10,019 nucleotides of DNA from Firmicutes bacterium UBA6811 (GTDB lineage: Bacteria; Bacillota; SHA-98; UBA4971). The number at the start of each line of letters is the position of its first letter. Position 1 is the stretch's first letter. Position numbers and translations under genes: made by a program. This document shows, piece by piece, positions 1-6,126 of the stretch. Where the stretch lies: the NCBI GenBank assembly GCA_002452295.1, contig DKEX01000059.1:6698-16716 (forward strand), read 5' to 3'. The notes below the pieces were generated by a model that saw only the letters and a list, made by a program, of their open reading frames with translations, was not told the DNA's origin and made no database searches.

Positions 1-1322
1 GCGATCCTGTCGAGGTCCAGCTTGAGGTCGGCCCCGACCCCGCTGTGGATGTTGTAGGTCATGACGGTCAGGCGCATGGGTGCAGGAATGGTGTGCTGTC
101 TCATGGCCAACGCCTCCGCTGCGGTCTCCACCGGTGCGGTCGCCGCTTTGGCGACCGTGTCCGGTCCCAGCGCAAGTCCTGCAGTTGCCGCTATGATCTT
201 CGGAACATCCGTATTGTCCAGCCGCCCCGCGAACATCTCCTGGCCCGGCCCTTCGGCGAAGAGGGGCACCTCCGCGTCGGTATGTCCGTCGGTTCCGAAC
301 TTGAGCTTGCCGTCAGCATCCACCGCAAGTCCCCCGGTTTCGTGGTCGGCCGTGACCACTACAAGGGTGTCCTTTCGCTCTCGGCCGAATTCGAGGCCGC
401 GCGCGATAGCATCGTCGAATGCCGCCATCTCGCCGCGCAGTGCCTCGGCGTCGTTATTGTGGCATGCGTGGTCGATCCGGCCGCCTTCCACCACCAGCAG
501 GAACCTCCTCCCGGTGGACGATAGGAGCCGGACGGCCTTTGCCGTCATCTCCGCGAGGCTCGGCTCGCGGCGTGCGTCCCTGTCCCTCTCCCATTCCAGA
601 TTCGTCATGGCGAAGAGGCCCAGGAGCGGCAGGGACGACGCCTCGTCGAAGCCCTTGCGGTCCTGCAATACAGTGTAGCCAGCCTTGCGCGCCAGCTCTA
701 CCGGCGGCTCACCTTTAGCGAAGAGGGCGGGGAGGAAGTCCGCGGCCCCGCCGCCCATGAGGAGATCGACCTTCGCCCCGATGATGGCCGTAGCGATGGT
801 GCGCTTCTCGCGCCTGTTCTCCACGTGCACCGCGAACGCCGCCGGTGTCGCGTCGGTTATGGAACACGTGCTGACAAGGCCCACGAGCCACCCCGCGTCG
901 CGGGCGGCCTCGAGGATCGTGCGCACCGGGGTGCCATCGGGGAGCACGCCGAGGGAGCCGTTGACGGTCTTGTGCCCGGTCGCGAGCGCGGTCGCGGCGG
1001 CCGCGGAGTCGGTGATGTTGCCGCCGAAGGATAGCGTCGTGACGGTCGTCCGCACAGGCATGGACTCCATCGCGAGCGGCCTGCCTTTCGCGAGCTTTCC
1101 AGCATGGAGCTGACCTTGCCCCATTCCGTCCCCGATGAACAGGATGACGTTCCGTGCCGGCTCACGCTCGGCCGCCCAGCATGCCGCCTGCCCGCGAGGG
1201 TCCATCTCCGCCGTGCCGGTGCCGGTGCCGGCACCACATGTGCATGAAAGCGTGGGCGGCAGGACCGTGGTGATCGCAACGACGACAACGGCGACAAGAG
1301 TAACCAGTAGCAGTCTGCGCAT
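1..1322 (-). CDS. Secreted alkaline phosphatase fused in frame to an EEP-family domain (3' end outside window)
   Basis: Phosphomonoesterase of the alkaline phosphatase superfamily, predicted to be exported. From the ATG at 1322-1320 the frame stays open to the window edge (440 codons plus two bases). Residues 1-26 form a signal peptide (MRRLL, then a Val/Ala-rich core); Cys27 follows Leu-Ser, but the lipobox is poor. Phosphatase motifs are all present: IGDGMG (metal Asp65), TDSAAAATA (nucleophile Ser106), VEGGRIDHACHNND (Glu279, Asp284, His288), TADHETGG (Asp326, His327) and DGHTDAEVPLF (His347). The domain ends near residue 390. A linker follows, then RLTVMTYNIHSGVG from about residue 417, the usual N-terminal signature of endonuclease/exonuclease/phosphatase hydrolases (Asn424 as metal-site Asn). 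The rest of that domain lies outside. A GGGGGT about nine bases upstream is a weak ribosome site. A (GT)3 tract at residues 32-37 comes from a hexamer repeat. The phosphatase call is very secure; a single fused product is likely but not proven. Confidence 0.9.
   Translation of the reverse strand, partial: MRRLLLVTLVAVVVVAITTVLPPTLSCTCGAGTGTGTAEMDPRGQAACWAAEREPARNVILFIGDGMGQGQLHAGKLAKGRPLAMESMPVRTTVTTLSFGGNITDSAAAATALATGHKTVNGSLGVLPDGTPVRTILEAARDAGWLVGLVSTCSITDATPAAFAVHVENRREKRTIATAIIGAKVDLLMGGGAADFLPALFAKGEPPVELARKAGYTVLQDRKGFDEASSLPLLGLFAMTNLEWERDRDARREPSLAEMTAKAVRLLSSTGRRFLLVVEGGRIDHACHNNDAEALRGEMAAFDDAIARGLEFGRERKDTLVVVTADHETGGLAVDADGKLKFGTDGHTDAEVPLFAEGPGQEMFAGRLDNTDVPKIIAATAGLALGPDTVAKAATAPVETAAEALAMRQHTIPAPMRLTVMTYNIHSGVGADLKLDLDRI
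102..117 (-). promoter_or_regulatory. Possible internal ribosome binding site and start ahead of the EEP domain
   Basis: Within the phosphatase-EEP frame, GGAGG (113-117) lies eight bases before an in-frame ATG (104-102, residue Met407). That start would give a separate protein beginning MRQHTIPAPMRLTVMTYN, which is the EEP domain without signal peptide or phosphatase. The sequence shows the motif and its spacing. Whether it is used is unknown, since GGAGG occurs by chance in GC-rich coding DNA. Confidence 0.25.
1213..1230. repeat. Hexanucleotide tandem repeat (GTGCCG)3 in the phosphatase N-terminus
   Basis: Three exact copies of GTGCCG on the plus strand. On the coding (minus) strand they read as alternating Gly-Thr codons, residues 32-37, in the spacer between the signal peptide and the phosphatase domain. 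It is the shortest of several in-frame 6-nt tracts in this window. Confidence 0.8.
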
Positions 1323-1660
1323 GGTATTCAACCCCCGTGTCTGTCGTGTCTGTCACGCGTGCCCGTCATGTGTGTGCGACATACGTCTGCGACGCGCGTG
1401 CGCGACATGCACGTTCGATGCGGGTCATCAGGTCAGGTGTCTTCCGAGCCGTCGCGACTGCAGCTTTGGCTGCGGCTCTGGCTACGGCTTCGGCTACGGC
1501 CCTGACCATGGCCGAGGGACGGCTGGCTGGCCGGGTAGCGGCTGGCCGACAGGGGAGCATCTTGCAGGCGGGAACCCGTTGCAGACTCGCTCCGCTCCGG
1601 AGCCCTGGCCAACATGTGGCTGGCCGCACGCCCACTTGCGCGCTTGCCATCTCCCGATCC
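1323..1660. other. Non-coding gap with short repeats between permease and phosphatase genes
   Basis: No convincing gene is seen; open frames here are low complexity and lack start signals. From right to left it holds three GGCTGGCC direct repeats (1618-1625, 1540-1547, 1525-1532), a run of imperfect hexamers at about 1459-1501 (GGCTNN on plus, AGCCNN on minus), a stretch of repeated GCGACAT/GCGACG-like words at about 1377-1412, and a tandem pair of CGTGTCTGT (1336-1353) just upstream of the phosphatase start. I see no clear promoter for the phosphatase and no hairpin plus U-run terminator for the permease, so read-through from the transporter operon remains possible. Confidence 0.6.
1459..1501. 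repeat. Degenerate hexanucleotide array, GGCTNN
   Basis: On the plus strand the words GGCTGC, GGCTCT, GGCTAC, GGCTTC and GGCTAC follow each other at six-base spacing. It lies in a gap with no credible gene, so here the expansion is not tied to a coding frame. It resembles the in-frame hexamer tracts in neighbouring genes. Confidence 0.7.
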
Positions 1661-2632
1661 TCAGGTCTTGAGGCCTGTAAGTGTAATGCCCTGCACAAAG
1701 TACCTCTGCGTGAACAGGAACAGCACGAGCACCGGCGCTATGGCCATGAGCGACGCTGCATTGATGAGGTTCTGGAAGCTGAGGTACTGCCCGGAGAAAT
1801 ACGGAATGGCCAGCGGCAGCGTCCGCAGCCGATCGGAGTTCACCACTATGAGGGGCCAGATATACGCGCCCCAGTGCCCCGTGAACGTGAACAAAGTCAG
1901 CGTCGCCACGGCCGGCTTGGTGAGCGGCATCACGATCTGCAGGAAGATGCGGAACTCGCCCGCCCCGTCGATCCTGGCCGCGTCGAGCAGCTCGTCGGGG
2001 ATGCTCATTATGAACTGGCGCATCATGAAGATGCCGAACGCGCTCGAGAGGCCCACCACGATGAGCCCGGCGTACGTGTTCACCAGGCCGGCCCTGGAGA
2101 CCATCACGTAGAGCGGCACAATCGTGGCGGGGAAGGGGACCATCATCGTGGAGAGGATGATCCAGAAGAGAAGCGACCTCCCGGCGAACCGGTACTTGGC
2201 GAACCCCATCCCCGTCATGGAGCTGGTGAGGACCGTCGCTGCCGTGGGGATCACCGAGGTGATGACGCTGTTCAGGTAGTACCTCCCGAACGGGATCATC
2301 CGGAAGACTTCGACGAAGTTCGACAGCACCGGCTTCTTCGGAAGGAAGGTGGGCGGGAACAGCACCACTTCCTGCAGCGACTTGAACGACGACAGGATGA
2401 GCCACACGAAGGGAGTCGCGGTCGCGACCGCGCCGGCAGTGACCAGGGCATACGTGAGGACACGTCCCAGGATTCGCATGGCATCGGGGCCGCTCCTCCT
2501 GGATGCTTCGGCGCGCGCGCCCACGGCGCTTAAGCCGCTTACGCTGCTTACGCCGCTTGCACCGCCCGCGCCGCCTGCCCCGCCCCTGCCGCTTGCGCTG
2601 CCCGAGCCGATTGCACCGCCCATTCCAATCAT
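1661..2632 (-). CDS. Carbohydrate ABC transporter permease, MalG/CUT1 type
   Basis: Second membrane subunit of the sugar importer. Hydrophobic segments begin near residue 56 (RVLTYALVTAGAV) and recur through the protein. The ATPase-docking EAA loop is clear at about residues 213-240 (ELLDAARIDGAGEF followed by IVMPLTKP), and the C-terminus (YFVQGITLTGLKT) is typical of the family. I chose the ATG at 2632 (323 aa) because it overlaps the upstream permease stop as ATGA and has AGGGAGGT nine bases before it; a start at 2665 would lie inside the upstream gene. This choice leaves about 51 residues of Gly/Ser/Ala-rich sequence before the first membrane segment. Met52 (2479-2477) would give the usual family N-terminus, but its nearest SD-like sequence is about 15 bases away. 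No terminator follows. Confidence 0.93.
   Translation of the reverse strand: MIGMGGAIGSGSASGRGGAGGAGGASGVSSVSGLSAVGARAEASRRSGPDAMRILGRVLTYALVTAGAVATATPFVWLILSSFKSLQEVVLFPPTFLPKKPVLSNFVEVFRMIPFGRYYLNSVITSVIPTAATVLTSSMTGMGFAKYRFAGRSLLFWIILSTMMVPFPATIVPLYVMVSRAGLVNTYAGLIVVGLSSAFGIFMMRQFIMSIPDELLDAARIDGAGEFRIFLQIVMPLTKPAVATLTLFTFTGHWGAYIWPLIVVNSDRLRTLPLAIPYFSGQYLSFQNLINAASLMAIAPVLVLFLFTQRYFVQGITLTGLKT
2521..2610. repeat. Imperfect 9-nt/6-nt tandem repeats encoding a Gly/Ser/Ala-rich permease N-terminus
   Basis: On the coding (minus) strand about four consecutive 9-mers resemble GTAAGCGGC (GCAAGCGGC, GTAAGCAGC, GTAAGCGGC, TTAAGCGCC), next to Gly/Ala codon repeats (GGC-GGG-GCA type). They encode roughly residues 9-37 of the MalG-type permease as repeating AGG, ASG and VSG triplets. 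The tract lies between a translationally coupled start and the first membrane segment, where the family needs no folded domain. Confidence 0.7.
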
Positions 2633-3555
2633 TCGTAGCTGACCTCCCTTCCGATCAGCTTCCACTGGATCGCCGTCACCACGAGGATTATCGCGAACAG
2701 CACGAAGGACATCGCCGCCGCGAGGCCGAACTGCAGGTCGCCGAACGCGCGCTTGTATATGTAGTAGACCACGACGTGCGTGGAGTCCAGCGGCCCGCCC
2801 TGCGTGAGGACGTTGACTATGCTAAACACCTGGAAGGAGCCGATGATGCTCGTGACGAGCACGAAGAGCGTTGCGGGTTTCAGGAGCGGCAGCGTGATGT
2901 ACCTGAACAGCGCGAACCTCCCCGCGCCGTCTATCATCGCTGCTTCGTAGTACGTCTGCGGGATCCCCTGGAGCGCCGCGAGGAAGATCACCATCCTGTA
3001 GCCCACCCCGGACCATATTGCCACGATTATCACGGCGAGCATCGCCGTGCCGATCTCCTGAAGCCAGTCGTGGGTGGGGAGGCGGAGGAGCCGCATGACC
3101 CAGTTGAACAGCCCGACATGTGGATGATAGATCCACTGCCATATCACTGCCGAGATAGACAGCGGCGTCACCACCGGCAGGTAATACAGGAGCCGGTAGA
3201 AGCTTCGGCCGCGCAGCCTGGTATTCAGGAGCAGCGCAACCATGAGCGCGACTGCCACCTCGACGGGCACGACGCCCGCGGTGTAGATCGCGGTGTTGCG
3301 CAGCGAGGTCCAGAAGAGGTCCTCGGAAAGGAGAGCGGTGTAGTTGCCAAGCCCCACCCACGGGTGGGCGGGCCATATGATGCTCCACTTGTGAAAGCTG
3401 ATCCAGAACCCCCAGACCATCGGTATGATCGTCACCATGAGATAGAAAACCACGCCAGGCGATATGAACACGTATGGTGCGATCATCCTCTGGACGCGAT
3501 GCCACGTAAGCGGGCGGCCCCTTACGGCGACCGCTGCTCTCGAACCCGAGTTCAC
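2629..3555 (-). CDS. Carbohydrate ABC transporter permease, MalF/CUT1 type
   Basis: First membrane subunit of the importer, 308 aa from the GTG at 3555. Membrane segments include residues 25-50 (MIAPYVFISPGVVFYLMV...), 90-110, 123-143, 172-192, 230-250 and 277-297. The EAA loop is at about 202-227 (TYYEAAMIDGAGRF, then ITLPLLKP). The frame stays open upstream to 3675, overlapping the binding-protein gene, but AAGGAGG at 3565-3571 lies nine bases before GTG 3555 and only three before GTG 3561. The start at 3555 also removes a Pro/Gly/Arg-rich stretch that looks non-coding. Its stop overlaps the next permease start by ATGA, so the two subunits should be made in matched amounts. The substrate cannot be read from the sequence. 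Confidence 0.94.
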   Translation of the reverse strand: MNSGSRAAVAVRGRPLTWHRVQRMIAPYVFISPGVVFYLMVTIIPMVWGFWISFHKWSIIWPAHPWVGLGNYTALLSEDLFWTSLRNTAIYTAGVVPVEVAVALMVALLLNTRLRGRSFYRLLYYLPVVTPLSISAVIWQWIYHPHVGLFNWVMRLLRLPTHDWLQEIGTAMLAVIIVAIWSGVGYRMVIFLAALQGIPQTYYEAAMIDGAGRFALFRYITLPLLKPATLFVLVTSIIGSFQVFSIVNVLTQGGPLDSTHVVVYYIYKRAFGDLQFGLAAAMSFVLFAIILVVTAIQWKLIGREVSYE

Positions 3556-3606
3556 CCTCACCAACCTCCTTCCGGGGCCCGGCCCGCCCTGGCCGGGGAT
3601 GAGACG

Positions 3607-3646
3607 CGCCCCCTCACCCGGGACTCGCGCCCTGAGTGAGGGGGCG
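3607..3646 (-). promoter_or_regulatory. Intercistronic hairpin between binding-protein and permease genes
   Basis: CGCCCCCTCAC (3607-3617) and GTGAGGGGGCG (3636-3646) form a perfect 11-bp inverted repeat around an 18-base loop. It begins 15 bases after the binding-protein stop and ends about 50 bases before the permease start. No U-run follows in the minus-strand transcript, so it is more likely an mRNA 3'-end stabiliser or partial attenuator than a full terminator. In importer operons such hairpins raise binding-protein levels above permease levels. Confidence 0.7.
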
Positions 3647-3661
3647 GTCGGTCTGGGGTCG

Positions 3662-4930
3662 TCAGGGCTTCGCAAGAGCCTTCTGCTCTTTCTCGGCCTT
3701 GATGGCCTCCTCAGAGAGCCACTTCATGGCTTTCTCGGGGCTCTCGTCCTTCAGGATGACAAGCTCGTACGCCTTACGGAGAAGTTCATCGTCGAGCCGT
3801 CGCGTGGTCCATGGCGCCGGGACGCTGTTCTTCATCGACTCCATGCACGGCCCAAGCAGCCGGTCATTCTTGTACTCCGGAAGGTCGAGGAGCGCCTTGC
3901 GCGTGGGGAGGTCCCCGGTCTTCGTTATCCACCTCTTCTGGGCGTCCGCCGAAGTGAGGTAAGCGATCCACTTCGAGGCAGCTTCCGACGGCGCTTTCTT
4001 GGACACGACGTACGCCCACGACGTAAGGAGTGTTGTGCGCGGTCCGCCGGGCTTGGGGGCCGGGATCTGCGCGATGTTGTATACAAGGTCCGGCACCGTG
4101 GCCCTGAAACTGCCTATCATGGCCGGGTGCGCGAACACCATCCCGAGTTTGCTCTGGCGGAAGGCGTTCCACCTGGAACCCATCTGCCTGTCCTCGACCT
4201 TGTACTCGGTCACGAGGTCCGTTGCGAACTTGAGCGCCTCGGCCGCCGCCGGGGAGCTGAAGTCGGGCAGGTCCGTCGCGCTGTTCCACAGCGACGCGCC
4301 GTTCTGCAGCATGAGCGATGCGAGCACGGGTCCGTATCCGCCTGTGGCCACGCCCATCTGAGTGGTGACGCCGTTTGCGTCGCGCTTGTGTATCGCTTTG
4401 GCGTATTCGATGAGCTCAGCCCACGTCTGCGGGGGTTTCGCGGGGTCCAGCCCGGCCGCCTTGAAGAGTTCCGGGTTGTAGAAGAGGACTATCGTCTGCG
4501 TGTCAACGGGGAAGCCGTAGTAATCGGCGCCCATCTTGAGCCGCTTTACGGCAGACGGCACGAAGTCGGCCTCGATCTGCGCAGCGGTCGTCACCTTCGG
4601 GCTTATGGGCTGGAGCACTCCAGTCGCCGCGTACGACGACACCTGGCCCGCCGGGATCTGGAACGTGTCTGGGCCGGCTCCCGCTGCGAGCGCGGGGAGG
4701 AGTTTCTGGAAGTAGTCGGTTTCAGGTATGGACTCGATCTGGATGTCGATGTCGGGGTTTTTCTGCATGAACTCCGCCGCGAACGCCTCGACCATTTCCT
4801 TACGGGCCGGGGAGTGATGCTGCCAGTGGACTATCGTTGTCTTCTTCGCGAGCACTACTCCGCTTGCTATTCCCACTACAAGCAGGGCGGCGATGCTGAA
4901 CGCGAAAATCCGTCGCATCTTTCTGGTCAC
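3662..4930 (-). CDS. Extracellular solute-binding protein, family 1 (sugar ABC importer)
   Basis: Captures the substrate outside the membrane and delivers it to the two permeases encoded downstream. It has 422 residues, normal for the family. Residues 1-28 are a Sec signal (basic MTRKMRR, core FSIAALLVVGIASGVV, likely cleavage after VLA). No lipobox cysteine is present, unlike most monoderm binding proteins. Mature-domain hallmarks are IVHWQHHSPARKEMVEAF, PDIDIQIESIPETDYFQKL, GPDTFQIPAG, YYGFPVDTQTIVLFYNPELFKAAGLD, PPQTWAELIEYAKAI and, late, WAYVVSKKAPSEAASKWIAYL. The GTG start is fixed by a perfect AAGGAGGT (4938-4945) seven bases upstream. The gene sits 176 bp after the dehydrogenase pair and 106 bp before the permeases. 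The aromatic-rich sites suggest a sugar or polyol ligand, but its identity is unknown. Confidence 0.95.
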   Translation of the reverse strand: MTRKMRRIFAFSIAALLVVGIASGVVLAKKTTIVHWQHHSPARKEMVEAFAAEFMQKNPDIDIQIESIPETDYFQKLLPALAAGAGPDTFQIPAGQVSSYAATGVLQPISPKVTTAAQIEADFVPSAVKRLKMGADYYGFPVDTQTIVLFYNPELFKAAGLDPAKPPQTWAELIEYAKAIHKRDANGVTTQMGVATGGYGPVLASLMLQNGASLWNSATDLPDFSSPAAAEALKFATDLVTEYKVEDRQMGSRWNAFRQSKLGMVFAHPAMIGSFRATVPDLVYNIAQIPAPKPGGPRTTLLTSWAYVVSKKAPSEAASKWIAYLTSADAQKRWITKTGDLPTRKALLDLPEYKNDRLLGPCMESMKNSVPAPWTTRRLDDELLRKAYELVILKDESPEKAMKWLSEEAIKAEKEQKALAKP

Positions 4931-4937
4931 GGTTCAT

Positions 4938-4945
4938 ACCTCCTT
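4938..4945 (-). promoter_or_regulatory. Consensus Shine-Dalgarno for the solute-binding protein
   Basis: AAGGAGGT on the minus strand, seven bases before the GTG start at 4930-4928. It is the best ribosome site in the window, in keeping with the high expression expected of a binding protein. It selects the GTG over the out-of-frame ATG directly after it. Confidence 0.85.
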
Positions 4946-4965
4946 GAAAGGCCCAAGATGATGGT

Positions 4966-4983
4966 CCTGGCTGGCAAGCCAGG
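4966..4983 (-). other. Small hairpin upstream of the binding-protein ribosome site
   Basis: CCTGGCT (4966-4972) and AGCCAGG (4977-4983) form a 7-bp stem with a four-base loop. It lies about 20 bases upstream of the SD of the binding-protein gene, in the 176-bp gap after the second dehydrogenase. No U-run follows. It could affect transcript processing or translation. I see no good promoter in this gap. Confidence 0.4.
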
Positions 4984-5106
4984 CCGGTCGTCCCGATCCG
5001 TGCCGCACACACCACCATTTCTCGTTCTCGCGAGTCTGCGTGTTGCTACTAGCCTCCTTTCGCTTTCACCTGTTCTCCGCGTTCTGGCCACGTCCACGTA
5101 CTGCCC

Positions 5107-6126
5107 TCAATCGGTCCACGATAGCTCAACCGGCCTGCCCTCTCTCGCGGATTCATAGGCGGCCAGAGCTATTTCGAGCGCCCTCATGCCGTCGACGCCG
5201 CTCGCCGCCGGGGGTGTGCCTTCGCGCACCGCCTGCACAAAGTCCCTTACGAGAGCGAAGTCCATGTCGTCGCCCCAGTGCCTGTAGAGGACGGCGTTCT
5301 GCGGGTCGCTCGCGTGCACGAGGACCTGCGCGAAAACGTCCACCGAGACCACGCCCGAAGTGCCGACTATTTCCATGGTGACATCGCCCCAAGTTGGATA
5401 CGCTCTGGGCCTGGACCAGCTTGGGTCGAGGGTTGCGAACGCGCCGTTCCTGAATTCTATGCACAAAGTGCCGCAGTCGTCGATGGCGACGTCGTGCATC
5501 CGCGTGTCCACCTCGGCGTACACGCGCTCAGCCTCGTCCGCCAGGAACCATCTGAGGAGGTCGGCCACGTGGACCGTGTGGTCGAGCACCGCCCCTCCGC
5601 CGGATAGGGCGCGGTCGATGAACCAGCCCCCGGGCATTCGTCCGTGGTTGGTGCCGCTTACGGCGAGCACCTTTCCGATTCTGCCCTCATCGATGAGGTG
5701 CTTGGCTCTTATGATAGGGGGCGCGTGTCGGACGGGGAACGCCGTGGCGAGCCGGACGCCGCGCGCCCTGCACTCCTTTACCATGGCGGCGGCGTCTTCA
5801 CGCGTGGTCGCTATCGGCTTTTCGCACAGCACGTGCTTGCCCGCCTGTGCGGCGGCGACGACGTGTTCCCTGTGGCGGGCGTTCTCGGAGCATACTATGA
5901 CAGCGTCGATGTCGGCGGCGAAAAGCTTGTCCACATCGCGGTAATACGGCGCCCCGAACTCGCGCGAGGCTGCCTGCCCGCGCTCCTCCGAGTCATCTGC
6001 GATGCCTGCGAGGGTCGCGCCGGCCATGGAGCGGACGGCCCGTGCGTAGCTGTAAGCGTGCATGTGCGCGAAGCTCACCATGCCGATGCGCACCTCGCCG
6101 CGCCGGCAACCTGTCGCGTGCGTCAT
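5107..6126 (-). CDS. Gfo/Idh/MocA family oxidoreductase with an atypical Rossmann motif
   Basis: Predicted cytoplasmic NAD(P)-dependent dehydrogenase acting on a sugar, sugar acid or cyclitol; 339 aa. The N-terminal Rossmann fold runs from about residue 12, but the usual GxGxxG is replaced by IGMVSFAHMHAYSYA (residues 14-28), a variant that I recall from a subset of this family. The catalytic EKP motif is CEKP at 101-104 (Lys103). The C-terminal half has GGGAVLDHTVHVADLLRW with the expected Asp182 and His186. The start ATG (6126) overlaps the stop of the upstream dehydrogenase by ATGA. A start nearer the fold is possible, but no better SD is seen. It is followed by 176 bp before the binding-protein gene. 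The pairing with a second MocA-type enzyme and a sugar importer points to catabolism or interconversion of the imported compound. The substrate is unknown. Confidence 0.93.
   Translation of the reverse strand: MTHATGCRRGEVRIGMVSFAHMHAYSYARAVRSMAGATLAGIADDSEERGQAASREFGAPYYRDVDKLFAADIDAVIVCSENARHREHVVAAAQAGKHVLCEKPIATTREDAAAMVKECRARGVRLATAFPVRHAPPIIRAKHLIDEGRIGKVLAVSGTNHGRMPGGWFIDRALSGGGAVLDHTVHVADLLRWFLADEAERVYAEVDTRMHDVAIDDCGTLCIEFRNGAFATLDPSWSRPRAYPTWGDVTMEIVGTSGVVSVDVFAQVLVHASDPQNAVLYRHWGDDMDFALVRDFVQAVREGTPPAASGVDGMRALEIALAAYESAREGRPVELSWTD

Noticed and set aside
1366..1698. Ala/Arg-rich minus-strand frame in the gap after the permease
   Set aside because: It overlaps the permease end, is low complexity from the hexamer repeats, has no SD, and has no recognisable fold.
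1337..2533. Long plus-strand frame opposite the permease gene
   Set aside because: Its His/Arg/Glu-rich composition is typical of antisense frames in GC-rich genes; the minus strand holds a clear permease.
3556..3675. N-terminal extension of the first permease
   Set aside because: The ribosome site at 3565-3571 and the intercistronic hairpin fall inside it, so it is very likely not translated.
4800..5018. Minus-strand frame starting upstream of the binding protein
   Set aside because: It overlaps the binding-protein start in another frame, and the consensus SD fits the GTG at 4930.
3464..5158. 564-codon plus-strand frame opposite the binding protein
   Set aside because: It is antisense to a well-supported binding protein and shows no family motif.
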